From Sesamum alatum (lineage: Eukaryota; Streptophyta; Magnoliopsida; Lamiales; Pedaliaceae): a stretch of DNA of 64,000 nt. Of this stretch, positions 50,201 to 62,271 are shown in pieces. Within the stretch, counting starts at the first letter, position 1, and every line of letters begins with the position of its first letter. The translations under genes were made by a program, and so were the position numbers. The stretch is from positions 2,232,001 through 2,296,000 of the forward strand of contig JACGWO010000010.1 in assembly GCA_034509735.1 (NCBI GenBank), in the 5' to 3' direction. The notes under the pieces were generated by a model. It made no database searches. It was not told the origin of the DNA and was given only the letters and a program-made list of their open reading frames with translations.

Positions 50201-50684
50201 GGGATTATTACAACCCCTATTACGAGGTTTAGTGTAATTACATGTAAATTGTTTGTAGTTTGAACTATTACATTTAGTACCACTGAGATATGCTTTTATA
50301 TAATAAATAAATCCATCCGTTAGTCAAAATTCACCGAATTTATTGATATTAATAAAAGAAAATGAATAAAAATTGATATTGAACCTCGATCGACTTATCA
50401 CTGACTTATTACATGTTAAAACAATTTTTTTTTACTAAACTACCTTTATAAGGGTGAAGATATCGATCCCCACTTGCATTAACGTGTGAAGATGTACAAT
50501 GATAGTTTTATCATAAAAAAAATTGTTTGAGTTATTATCAATAAATTTGGTGAATTTTCACTAACGGGGAAATTTATTAGTTAGATGGAAGCAAACCTCA
50601 AGAGTACTAAAAGTTATTTTTCAAACCACAGAGAGTCGACGTATAATTACACCAAATTTCAGGGGAGGGCAGTGTAATTATCCC
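50201..50684. mobile_element. 484-bp fold-back Mutator-like MITE
   Basis: Begins GGGATTATTACAACCCC and ends GTGTAATTATCCC, with 9-bp flanks TAACTTTTA and TAAATTTTA (one mismatch). The interior follows the 16149-16695 family, with CCGTTAGTCAAAATTCACCG at the left and mirrored GTGAATTTTCACTAACGG at the right. Confidence 0.78.
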
Positions 50685-51227
50685 TAAATTTTAAGTTGTT
50701 GAATTAGAAAATAATGAAAAATCATTTATATTTGATGATATGGGGATATCTTACGAAGATCGTTTTACGACCGACCTACTAAATATCTATGATTTTCAGA
50801 CAAGTTCTAGATGCATTTACTTAATTCCTAAATCCTAATACGTATGGACTCACCGTGACCATTTTGGTGGCTGTGATTTATGTAAAATCGTATAATTAAA
50901 AAAAATCTATAAATAATAACACCCATACTTCATGTACAACTTTTGCTATTCTAATAATCTCATGACCTTCATTCTCTTTTTTGTACAATCTACTGGCTTA
51001 AGCAGGGCTATATCCTTGGAGTCGAAGCCTTCCCGTATAGTTTTAAGGATAGTATATTTTGTAGGATCGCATCTCGAATAATCGAGACACATCCTTTTAT
51101 TTAGAGTAACAATGACCCGAAATCACTTTACATAAATAATGATTGTGTTTTAAGGAGTAATCCCACATCATAAACAAAGAATCCAACTCTTATCATCATT
51201 CTCCCCCTAAACTACATTTTACCTTTT

Positions 51228-51532
51228 GGGTACGTAAAATGCTTTTTTAGTCCTATAAAATTAAGACATTATTTATTTTGGTACCATAATTTAGGTAGGT
51301 GGTTGTTTTAGTCCCATAAAACACGTTTTTCAGTTTTTTTGGTCTCAAATGTAGGTGGCTATTTTATTCCCATAAAACACGTTTTTTAGTTTTTTTTGTC
51401 CCAAAATGTCATGTGTTGGGACTAAAAAAACTGAAAAACGTGTTTTATGAGAGTAAACAGCTATCTACCTACGTTGTGGTACCAAAATAAATAATACTAT
51501 AATTTTACGGGATAAAAAAAGCATTTTGCCCC
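51228..51532. mobile_element. Long hairpin-forming fold-back element
   Basis: The arms pair closely: AAAACACGTTTTTCAGTTTT at about 51320 faces its inverted copy at about 51430, and TTATTTATTTTGGTACCA at 51272 faces TGGTACCAAAATAAATAAT at about 51478. The left arm also holds an internal direct duplication (the CCCATAAAACACGTTTTT segment appears near 51313 and near 51370). Flanks TTACCTTTT and AAACCTTTT agree at 7 of 9 bases. RNA from this DNA would fold into a long near-perfect hairpin. Confidence 0.68.
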
Positions 51533-52588
51533 AAACCTTTTTCAACAACATAAAACATACAGTTACTTTTAGTGTTATGTAATGAAAAAGAATGAGAAAG
51601 AAGCGGAGAAGCCGTACAAACATTTTACTTCTCTAAATCTCCATCACGGCGTTCGATGATATTGCTGTTCTCGTTAATGCGACTTTTGTGCCCAGTTCAT
51701 GAACCAACCTTTTTGAATTTATAGTTAAAAGCGCTAGAGGTCAGCATCAACTTCAAGCTATTACATTACATTAATAGAGCACATGCAACACCCATGAATC
51801 ATGGTTACATTTGTTGACAAAGTTGAGTCGGGACACCCAACGTTGTACGTCTAAACATTCCACCTAGTAATCTACCTAATATTTTCGATTTAATGCATGT
51901 TTAAAGGAAATCAATGGCGTGTTCTGGGAGTTGCTTCAACCTCCAGCATCATCGTCATCAACATAATCAAACATAATACAGCGATATAATGATTTTTAAA
52001 ATCCGTTTTAAATTAAGTTTAGTATCGACAAATATTATCTAGGTAATCAAATTATATATGCTGCAAATAACCCTTTTTTGTCGTAATATGAATCATCAAC
52101 AGTCTACAATTCGTAAATATGTAGCTATCGAATTAGTCATTGTCGTTAATTATCTTATGTACCCAAGCATACACACTTTAATTAAAGATTTTTTTCGATT
52201 TTTTGGAGTGTGTATATATCACGTCAATTTTAATAGTTGCAAAAAAATATAATGACATTCCTTCTTCAGAACATTGTTTTTGTTCATACATGGCATTACT
52301 AACCATGTTTGGTACGTGTAAGAATCAAGACATCTATGTTGACTCCAAATCAATATTATTGTTGTTGTTGTTGTTATTAAAACGTACATAAATCATGTAT
52401 ACTATGGATCTAATTATTAATATGATCGAACAAACAAAAATAATTCCCTTACAAAAGGCAAAACATTATTATATCACTAAAAGAATTCTAAACGCAGAAC
52501 ATAAACATCTGATCCTCGTTCAGTATTAATTCCCCATGATATAACTCCTCGTCTTATTTTTGCATGCATCTACATATATAAACCTTGT

Positions 52589-54381
52589 CTATAAGCATCT
52601 TCCTCCATAACCCGCATTCCTAAACAACGCTTGTTTTACGTCTTCAGAACTTATCAGCGCTCGATGATCAGCTACCTGAAATAAACAATTAAATCACATC
52701 AAAATCACGTCCCGCCTGCAACAAATAAATTGAACAATTTCCTAAAACGTTTACCTCGTAACAAGAAGCTTGTAAGGAGAAATCATTGAAACAGCTGACG
52801 ACACATTGCTGAATATCAAGGCCTAGAGAGTCCAGAGTGCTAAGAGTCGACAACAACAATCCTGGTTTCGCTGTACAACATACTTCCACCCGTGTGTCTT
52901 CACTTCTCCTTTCTACATCAAACTGTACAATATCGCGAAAACATGATATGACATCACAGTCCAAACATATTCTCATTTCACACGAAAACTTATACAAAAT
53001 TGAAAATGCATATTTTTCACTGAAAACGACAGACTAACCTTTGGAGGGTTCCTGACTAGCGTCTCGTTTGGCTTGAGCTCCTTAAAATACTTGCCCATGA
53101 GGTTGATCCCGTTGGTGTTTTCATCAATGCCCTCTTCTCTCAGCTTATGGATCTTGTCAAGAAGTTCCCTCATGTAATCAATTGTGTCTCCTAGTATGGA
53201 TGTTCTGTCCATCTGATTATACATTATTAGTAACCAAACATGTCGCATTTATAAAATTTTATACTATCAGACAGCGATGTCATTTATATGTGATATCTCT
53301 CTTTCGTATGTAGAAAATATTCTTTTTCATTAATAGGTAATAGCGACACACGAATTCATGAATTATCAAAAAAAAGAAAAAAGCGATATTCTGATTCATG
53401 ACCTCTTATCTGCCTACCTACAATAGTACACAGATGCAATGATCACCTCATTTAAAAATTTAAATTATTAAAACAAATATTTTGAATCAAATATATATAA
53501 AAAACCGTTTAATAATCTTTTTGTTCTCGTGGAAAACAATGGAGTAATTCTAACTCGGATCGGATTTGATTGGTCGGAACTAATTACACGGTAAGTGTGA
53601 TTAGTGTACAGTTCAAAAAAAGTGATGACAAGTGTGATACACTTGCGAGTTGATTAGTTTGATTCGACCAAACCTGAATTGAGTAAAAAATTTCCGAAAC
53701 AAGAAAAACTAATAATAAAAAAAAATTAACACACACAAGCACAGACATTGAAGCAAAGTATACCTTGCTGATCTTAGGGACAATTGATCGGAGCATGGAA
53801 AGGCGATCGTTGAGTCGCTTCCGTCGTCTCCTTTCCGCCATTAAATTCTTGGAGGGCTGCCCATTTGGCTTCTTGACTTTGCACTTAATCTTGTCACCAC
53901 ACAGACCACCTACATTCACAGTATTACTACTGTCCGCATTGGGAGTATCAATCTGCGAACTCTCAACCTTAAAGCAGCTCATCATCATTCCGTCTTCAAA
54001 TCCTGCTGTAATAACACTATCAAGAAACCCAACGTGTCTGCTATCTACATTGGTCGGGAACTGATGATCCTCTTGAACTGCCATTGCCGGCAAATCATCC
54101 TCCTTGTCGTACAACGGACAGTAGACGTCGACGTCGAGGGGCGAAGTTAAAGCATCAAGAAAAGGCTGGAACTCCCCAAAGGGACAGGGATAGTTGAACT
54201 CCGGCGGCGAAATGAGCTCCAAAAACGATGTATTTGTCAGTGGAAAATGATGCAAATCTGGGGTTTGCTCGAACGGATTCATGTTGTTCCAACCACTTGG
54301 GGACAACTCATTTGCAAAAGGGGTTTCTGTTTTTGGAGCCATAATTAGCTCCTCTAACAAGCTATGTTGAGTGAGCTCCAT
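52589..54381 (-). CDS. BHLH93: bHLH93/bHLH61-type transcription factor
   Basis: Four exons on the minus strand: 54381-53764, 53212-53039, 52922-52755 and 52675-52589, all GT-AG and all phase 0, giving 348 residues (bHLH93 is about 350). The N-terminus has the family motif ELTQHSLLEELIMAPK. The basic region and helix 1 span about 177-206 (SKNLMAERRRRKRLNDRLSM), with E183 and R187 as the E-box contact residues and N in place of the usual H. Loop and helix 2 follow in exon 2 (MDRTSILGDTIDYMRELLDKI). The C-terminal third (about 265-348) is an ACT-like dimerisation fold ending NAGYGGRCL. In Arabidopsis, bHLH93 (NFL) promotes flowering in short days through gibberellin (established). A similar role here is inference. 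Confidence 0.93.
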
Positions 54382-54463
54382 CTCTCTCTCTCTCTTCTTT
54401 CTCTCTCTAAAACAAGTCTGGGAAAGTGTAATAGAATAATAAGGTAAGAATTGATGAGAGAGA

Positions 54464-54471
54464 TATATATA
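54464..54471 (-). promoter_or_regulatory. TATA box of the bHLH gene
   Basis: TATATATA in the context CTCTATATATATC on the minus strand, about 85-90 bp before the ATG, with a CT-rich leader (54382-54415) between. The position implies a short leader of about 50-60 bases. Confidence 0.65.
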
Positions 54472-55213
54472 GAGTGATTAATGCTAAGTACTATGTTGTG
54501 CAAATATAAGACCCAGAGGTGCAAGAGAATTAGGACAGGAATCTGCTTGTTTTCTTGATCACTCCAAGAAATTCTATTTTCATTTAAGTATTATTTATGG
54601 TTTGATGTGGGTGATAGGAAAATTCTTTTCACACAGTGGATGGTGGGTGTGCGTGTGAATTCACCTGGCCCTATGAATACTTTATTTTATTTACCCAAAA
54701 AAAAAAAAAAAAAGACAGGGTTTTACATACTTTAATTCCTGTTGGTCTGAAAGGTTTGACCCACTAATCTGTCCGAAACGAAGAGGATGAAGTTAGCATC
54801 ATAGGCCCATGTCTGATTCTTTCATTAATTTTTTGTACCAAAGAACTTTAATTTCTGATCTCTGAACCCCTTGTCACTCTATTCTTTTTAGTAATAATAT
54901 TCTTTTTTTGGTTTTGGGCAGCATGAATAAGCATGCCAAAATGTTGTTTAGCGTGGCAACTTGTACCTGTTTTTGTTGTTTCCTTTGTGATTATTTGTTC
55001 CCAAAATTAAAAAGAATAAGTGTTCTTAGTTTTATATTAATGAAATTAATCCAGATCTCAACAGATGGATGCCTAGATTGAAGTTGCTCAGCTTTAGATG
55101 TACATTTTCAACGCCTAGAAAAAGGTTTCTCGTAGAAAAATGGTTTAGTTGTCTTGTTTTTATAGTTTAAAAGTAGGGAAAAGATGATCATCGTGATTAT
55201 TTAAGTTTTAACG

Positions 55214-55432
55214 TACTAGAAAAAATATGATTTTTTGTATGGTTAAGAGTAAAAGTTTATGGTTGATACTAATTAACTACGACTGTACAATAATTATTAA
55301 CTGTTATTTCTGCAAATGATGTCAAAATATTTTGCTACAGTTAAACCATCGTAAATATTGATTAACTGTGATGAAGACATAAGAGTTCGCATCGATTTTA
55401 TTTGACCATCGTTAATATAGTAATTTGTAGTG
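55214..55432. mobile_element. Worn CACTA-like miniature
   Basis: Left end TACTAGAAAAAATATG and right end AATTTGTAGTG match CACTA termini. The interior carries CATCGTTAATAT/TAAACCATCGTAAATAT words in both orientations. No convincing 3-bp TSD. Confidence 0.5.
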
Positions 55433-55604
55433 TAGAGAATAATCAAAAAATTTTGTCTTGTCATTATGAAATATCTTAGTGAGTGAGTTATTTTGAAAGA
55501 CTACTAAGCCATTAATTTAGTTCCACAAATCAAAATTCTGATTTTTCATAATCAAGTTATGGATTTATTATCACGAACGAGTCTATATTTAAATTAATTC
55601 GATG

Positions 55605-55912
55605 CACTAGAAAAGAAAAATTAATATTAGCTGCATTTTTAACGATTATGGTTAAAAATCATGGTAAATAACTATTATTAATTACGGTTAAATAAAAATC
55701 GATGCAAAAATTAACTTTTCCACCATGAAAAATTTATTTGCCAACGGCTTTTAGCCGTGGTAAAAACATTCGTCATGACTTTTAGCCATGACACATGTTT
55801 TAGCCGCCCTCGCAAAAACTACGGCCGACAACCGTTGCTGATCATGGTCAATGACTAGTCACTACGGTTATTTAATATTAATCATGGTTGAATATCATAT
55901 TTTTTTGTAGTG
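55605..55912. mobile_element. CACTA miniature element
   Basis: 308 bp, from CACTAGAAAAGAAAAAT to TTTTTTTGTAGTG, flanked by ATG at 55602-55604 and 55913-55915 (perfect 3-bp TSD). Interior words ATCGATGCAAAAATTAAC, TTAGCCATGAC and TTAGCCGCCCTCGCAAAAAC match the 46.5, 56.0 and 58.4 kb copies. Confidence 0.82.
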
Positions 55913-55989
55913 ATGGTATGAGTTATAATTTTATTGGAAGATTACAACTTATTTCACTTAGATTATATACCACGTTTGGCTGGTGCATA

Positions 55990-56304
55990 CACTAAAAACA
56001 AATTAATAGTTGCTAATTTTTAATGACTATGGTTAAAAAATATGGTAAATAATTATCATTAATTACAATTAAATAAAAATCGATACACAAACTAATTTTT
56101 TCACCATGAAAAATTCATTTGCCACAGGTAAGAGCCGTGGTAAAAACATTCGTCATGAGTTTTAATCATGATAAATATTTTAGCCACCCTTGCAAAAACC
56201 ACAGCCGACAATCGTTGCGTGGTCATGGTCAATAACTATTTGCTGCTACTATTTAGTATCAACCATGTCAATTAATCATGGTTAAATATTATATTTCTTT
56301 AGCG
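55990..56304. mobile_element. CACTA miniature element
   Basis: 315 bp, from CACTAAAAACAAATT to TTTCTTTAGCG (a changed GTAGTG end), flanked by ATA at 55987-55989 and 56305-56307. It lies only 78 bp from the previous copy, in the same orientation. The interior matches the family throughout. Confidence 0.75.
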
Positions 56305-56914
56305 ATATTAATAGATAAGTTGATAGATTGTGATTGCCTGTAAAATAATTCAGATTGTGGGCTTGATCAGCTACTGTTGAGGCGTCTTCTCCGAGTGATG
56401 GAGACTGCAAAAAAGGGAAAGAAAAACAGTGTAAAGTTCTTTCACTTTTTCTTTCTGGTATATACTTAATTATGGAGGACTGAAATTTCATTTGGGTACG
56501 AAAACTGACATCATGTTTGCCTGAATCGAATCTTTGCCGGACTAATATTCAGTGATGGATACTTATAATTATGATCCTCAATTAATTCTATTTAGTCATA
56601 ATATATTACAAGAAAAAAAAAGAATATTATGGACGGTGATAGAAAAGTTATTGTTAATTATAATAAATTAAGTATATTTATTTTTAAATATACTTGATAT
56701 TTTTCACAACTTCACTTATACAAAAGTTATATTTAAGTAGTGATTATTATTGATAGCGACACAAGTGTAACAACAATAAAAGTCTTATCAGAAATCATGT
56801 ACATTGATAATTCTATGTATATTTATGGAAAGTGTACAAAAAACTACTAAAAGATTAGATGACATGAGAAATGGAAAATAGAAAAAAATTTGAAGAGAAA
56901 AATTGAAGAATGTG

Positions 56915-56960
<46 letters not shown>
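56915..56960. repeat. (AAT)n microsatellite
   Basis: About 15 units, directly abutting the left end of the fold-back element at 56961, the same arrangement as at 13.3 kb. Confidence 0.88.
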
Positions 56961-56961
<1 letters not shown>

Positions 56962-57495
56962 GGTAAATTACATTGACAACTCTTGAGATTAGACCCAATT
57001 ATACAAACACTCCAGGTCTTTTGTGAAATTAAAACTACACCCCGTGAGGGGTGTAAGTGTAATATTTTTTAGGGGGTATTAGTGTAAGTTTTGCCTTTGA
57101 ATAGTGGGTGTAGTTGTAATACAAATATAACCTTAGCCGGTGTAACTGTAATTTTAACAAAAATAGGACATTACAAGAAAATAGCTTAATAGTAACGAAA
57201 AAATTTATTAATGAAATCAACGTCGAACTAATTAGTAAATAAAACTCTCGTTGCTAATTTACATTATTTAATATATATTTTAAATATTTCATTGCTAAAT
57301 TTGTTAGCAAGTAAATCTTCATTGCTAAACTCATTAGCAAGTAAATTTTTTATATTAAATAATGCATTAGTAACAAAATTATACTTGTTAATTAGTTCGA
57401 TCTTGAGTTTTTTCATTGCTATTGAGCGTTTTTCTTGTAGTGGAAGGTGTTTGTGTATTTTGGTGTAACCTCAAGGGGTGACACTGTAATTTATC
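56961..57495. mobile_element. Fold-back element split by a CACTA-like insertion
   Basis: The left arm starts AGGTAAATTACATTGACA and the right arm ends GACACTGTAATTTATC. The family also includes 33618-33877 (shared wording around GTGTAAGT, TACAAACACTCC and GGTGTAATTGTAAT). Its right arm is separated by the insertion at 57169-57442. A TSD cannot be read because the left flank is the (AAT)n tract. Confidence 0.62.
57169..57442. mobile_element. CACTA-type miniature nested in a fold-back element
   Basis: Left end CATTACAAGAAAATAGC, right end GCGTTTTTCTTGTAGTG, which are near-perfect inverted copies and match the common plant CACTACAAGAAAA terminus. Flanks are GGA and GAA (one mismatch). The interior has inverted repeats of the type CATTGCTAAA...TTAGCAA. 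It is a different subfamily from the AGCCATG copies. Confidence 0.75.
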
Positions 57496-58344
57496 ATATT
57501 AAATGAAAATACAAAAAATTAACCATTAAATCACTATGCTGGTGGTAAAGTGACAAACTTCTAAACATCCCAGAAATTATATCTTAAGCATTTCTAACTT
57601 AGTAAACGTGTATTATTTTCCGTGCAGAATAATTATATTTTCCAAATTACAATGTTTTTATAAGTCACATACAGTTGCTATCCAAATTGTTCCAAGTTCA
57701 AATTAATTTTCAGAAATATTTATGTACATTTTGTTATTAGAAAAAGTATGTTAATAATTCCATTTCTAGTGATCTAAGCTATAGCCACAGAAAAAAAGAA
57801 AAAAAACTATAGTGAAGGCAAGAAGAACAAGATCACGTGAATATTTCACCTGAAAATGAACATGTGGCTGTAAATCATTGTGCCACAATTCACCAAACGT
57901 CAAATCCTGGAATAATGTTTCTCCAATCCAAAAATTTTCTAAGTAAAAAATCGTTTTCTTGATTGAAACCACAGGCCCCAGAAAATAATCCAAACACAGC
58001 CTTCTCTATCATCAGATGTTTGAATTTTCAAGCTTCTTTACTTGCTACACTAACATCACTCCAAACTGCAATGTGCTGTTATGCATTAATTAGGTTTTAT
58101 ATATATTATTAATTTAATTAATTGCTTTTTACCACTAACTGCATTACTACTGATAAATGATCTTCGCAAAATGTGAAGCAGACAAGTAATTATGAAAATA
58201 TGGATGTTTTATGGCTTGAATTTCATCTTGTTAAGCGAAAATATGAGTGAGTTGTGGTACTAAATTTATATTTTAGTGAAGCTGTAATAACTTGTATTTC
58301 TCGAATCATAACTACTTAAGTTGAATAGTCGCTCAAAAGAATTG

Positions 58345-58608
58345 CTATGCGATTAGCTAGATTTTTAATGATTACAGTTAAAAATTGTAGTAAATAACTA
58401 TTTTTAACTACGGTTAAATAAAATCGATGCAAAAGCTAGCTTTTCCATCATGAAAAACTTATTTGCCAGCATGGCTTTTAGCCATGGCAAATGTTTTAGC
58501 CACCCTCGTAAAAACCACAACTGACAACTGTTGCATGGCAATGGTCAATGACTATTCACTACGACTATTTAGTATTAATCATGATTAAATGCCATATATC
58601 TTGTAGTG
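58345..58608. mobile_element. CACTA miniature, left end lost
   Basis: The right end ATATCTTGTAGTG is intact. The interior matches the 55.6 kb family (ATCGATGCAAAA, TTAGCCATGGCAAATG, TTAGCCACCCTCG). The left CACTA terminus is no longer recognisable, so the left boundary is approximate. Confidence 0.6.
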
Positions 58609-59483
58609 TTTTTCTCTCTACTTTCCTTAACCATCAACTTTAAAAATTAAAAAAAAAAACATTAATGTGCAAAATATTCTATTTTATGAGTGTCTAATGA
58701 ATTGTAAATGTTATGATAATTTTAAGAAAAAACATACATAAAAATGTCATAATATCATTCAAAATCAACCATGTTTAATATTTATTTATTTATTTATAAT
58801 AAATACTATTTTTTTAAAAAAAGAAAAAAAACTAATATTATTAATTAGTGCTTTTAAAATTATGTCATTATTTAGTAATTAAAAAGAACATTTGACTTTG
58901 TATAGTGTTATAGCAGCCGCGGCATGAAAATTATAATAATAACCTAAGTATCAGGAGAGGATGCAATGAATTTACTTTTGCGGGGATAAATCATGTGTCC
59001 CACCAATAATTTAATTAATTAGACTGCGCAAGAAAACTAGGGGAAAAAAAAATAAAGAAGATAATGACTTGATGAGAAAACTCCAAACATGATTATGTTG
59101 CATCCCAAAATTTGCATCCATATATTTCCCTAATAATTGTCATAATTGGCTAAAGATTTGCAGATTATATTTTTTATAATATAAAAGTAATGTTTCTCTA
59201 TCTCTCTCCTTTGTGTTTTTTTAATAAATAATTGACAGGACTGACATTGGTCCAGTTCAGCTTGTAACAGAGAAACCGCGGCGATAGTCTTCTCTAGGCA
59301 AGAACATCTGGTTTTAGTTTGTTCTCCTAGCAAAAATATTCATTAATCTATAAGTATCTTATGTACTTTTCAATAATTTCTTTAATAATAATATGGGTGG
59401 TATTAAAAATTACTTTAGAAGACAACTACTACCTTTTAAATCACACTAATGCAAGGCAAGAAATATATCACAGATTTATAAAC

Positions 59484-60144
59484 GGGTAAATAACAATGAA
59501 CTTTCTTTATATTTAATTCTGCAGTGTTTAATAGAGTGAACTGACCAAAATACTCTTATGCACTAAATTATTTTTAATTTAGTTCTTAAATTTTTTTTTG
59601 GACTATAATGCACAGAGAGATGTTTTGTAAGTTTTTTTACATATAGGAACAATAATGCTTTTTGTTTCGGTTGATTTTTCTACAATTTAATACAAACACG
59701 AGGAAATATTTGTAATTATGCCAAACCCCAGGGAAGGTGGCTGTAATTTACCCTTGATATAATTACGGAAACTACCATACCAATGATTTTAGTGTCGGTC
59801 CAGTAACTAGTTCATTCCGTTAGGCTTCTGCTCATTTTTTGTGGTAAACTGATCAAAATGAAGTTGTGAACTATAAAATAATTTTACTTTTTTTTTTAAT
59901 TTTTCAATGGACTAGAAGGGTAAAAAGGAAATTTCACATTGTTAGTTTTATAATCTTATATATTTTTTCAACCTTTTTGGTCAACGAAAAAATAACAAGG
60001 GCAAAAAGGTCATTTTTAGGTATTCATTCAAGAATTACAACATTTCATCAAGCATTAAGGGGGTATTGATAATTTTCCAAACAATGAAAAAATATTTATA
60101 ATTACACTAAATATCAGAATAAATCTTTGTAATTTACCCTAAAT
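59484..60144. repeat. Two adjacent worn fold-back elements of the 62.4 kb family
   Basis: The first copy, about 59484-59753, runs from GGGTAAATAAC to GTAATTTACCC and contains ACCAAAATACTCTTATGC. The second, about 59767-60142, has the same centre (ACTGATCAAAATG, GGGTAAAAAGGAAAT) and ends TGTAATTTACCC. Both have drifted and lack clear TSDs. Confidence 0.5.
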
Positions 60145-62271
60145 AATAATTTTCATTTGAGTTTTCTCCTTTACTTCTGAAACAAAAATGGCCAATCACA
60201 TTACTTGAAAGTATTAAAATTAATTAAATACATCAATAATTTGAATTAAAATCATATACAAGTAACAAGAACCTAAAAGAAATATTAGGAATGAGGTGAA
60301 CACCCAAAATATTGAGGGAGGCTGAATTATTGATGGAAAAATTGGTGCTGGTGGTCGTCATAGCCATGACACGTTCAAAAAAATAAAAATGTACAAGCAA
60401 TAATGCAGGAGGATGTTGCATCAGAATAAAAATACTAGTAAAGAGAGACAAATTAAAGAAAGAGAAACCAAGGCGTAGGAGTGCAACAGCCCACAATATT
60501 GTGAGCATAAACCGCTTTTGCAGTGGCTGTTTCTGACAATTTTAAATTTGGTAGGGTCTGCTTCTTGATTCTGTGTGCCTAACACTGATGCTGCTACTGC
60601 TGCTTAGATAAGAGGTCGAAGTCGCTCCAAGAACATCCAAGATGCGACGTGAGACTTGAGAAAAGAATAAATTGTTAGGTTTGTTGGGAGGTCTATAACT
60701 ACGATTTTAAGTCAGTTTGAGATCGAGATAAAATAATTTGAACTTAGAGTATTTAATGCTAATAGCTGTAATAAATGTATTAGATTATAAATAAAGCATA
60801 ATAAATGTATTTATAGGATCAAATGTTTCCACTTGTTTGGTCCTTGTGACATCATTTCAACTAGGTGTGATTGGGTGATCAATGGCTCATATTGCGGGTC
60901 TTCCAAAGTGGGTTGGCTCAAGCGACCTGACCCGATCCGAGACCCAAAGGCGCGGATCCTGATGGTTTTTGTGGTATTTGTCCTTAGTAGAATGACATTT
61001 GTCTTCTAGGTATTATTATGATATACCCATATCAAGAAGCATTTTATATTGATTGTAGACGAATAGTTTGGGCAGTTTATAAGCCCCAAAACTACTCATT
61101 TTGTTGAGTTGTTTTTTGTAGGACAAAATCGTGAGGTTCATACGAAGTCAGTGACAATAACTCGCGCAACGAAATACCGATTGAATTGCAAGTTACATCA
61201 TTGTTGGTGCAATAATTGATTTGTCACCTACTTTTTTTTTTCCTCATCTTGTTCTGTCACAAGTGTAATTTTTTCCTTTTTTATTCACTCTCTAAATAAA
61301 TAGATACAAAATTTTCTGTTTAATTTCTTATTTAGTTCTCTTCTTGTTACTATGGGTTGATGTTTCTACTGCATAGTAGGTTTATTTGTATATTGTAATA
61401 AAATGTTGTTTAGGTTTAATTTATGTGATATTATTAATCAGAATTTGATTATTGTAATTGTTGTTAGATAGTGATATTTCGACATGACTCGTTGTAATCG
61501 ATTCATTTAAATTAATAATAATTCAGCGGTTTCATTTCGAAAAACAAAGCCTTGGTTAGATCGGATGGCTCTCGGCCAAGTTTTTTACATGCAAAATGTC
61601 TTTATTGTCCTCCTATATATTTTTATTTCCCATCAACCACCATTAAGTGTCGTGTACCATGTACGTATTTATTTATTCTTGCATCTGTTTCTTCGTTAAG
61701 AACTTTAATTTATTATCAATCCCATGTGAGAATAATTTATTTCCCTTGAATAAGATTTTTCGATAGTAAAATCTCAATGACGTCGAAATACGAAGGAACA
61801 ATTATTTTTCCAATAAATTACAAATTTAACGCGAAATTTGGGGATATAGAAGACAATTTGCGAATGTTTTTTCATTCTCGATCATCCAAATTTGGGTTTT
61901 AATTCTTTTTTCCTCTATAATGTCATTTCAAAGATCTATATTTACTTAATGAACAAAAATTTATAATTATTACGTGCATCTCTCCTGAAATTAAACAAAA
62001 ATTAAAAAATCCATTTCCAAAGAAAAAAATCAGGATCGGGTGGTGACCAAGACCGGCATTTTCTCAGATTGAATTTTCTATTGCATCTTTTATTTTATTT
62101 AATATACACACATCATTTATATAAAATCATTCTCTAAATAAAACACATGATGTGTATATTGTTGCACAAATCGTTCTGACGTGTTGTTTTGTAATCAGAG
62201 CGGACATATGATAAGCTATAACCACGACTTATCACATGACCATTTCTGTCCAGCGCAATTTTGATAACCCC

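Larger units (their letters stand above)
40272..52588. other. Intergenic region between the membrane-protein and bHLH genes
   Basis: No conserved gene on either strand. The listed MITEs, SINEs and hairpins fill part of it. Two reading-frame patches of balanced composition, at 42550-42790 and 43680-43940 (the latter with TTTATATAGG at about 43891), have codon-like texture but match nothing I recognise. A tRNA-like fragment (GGGTTCGAGTAC) at about 44960-45020 may be an old SINE head. The ortholog of Arabidopsis At5g65650, expected near here by synteny, was not found. Confidence 0.45.

Noticed and set aside
60600..61250. Possible solo LTR
   Set aside because: The texture is retrotransposon-like, but no TG...CA ends with 5-bp duplications, primer-binding site or second copy in the window could be found.
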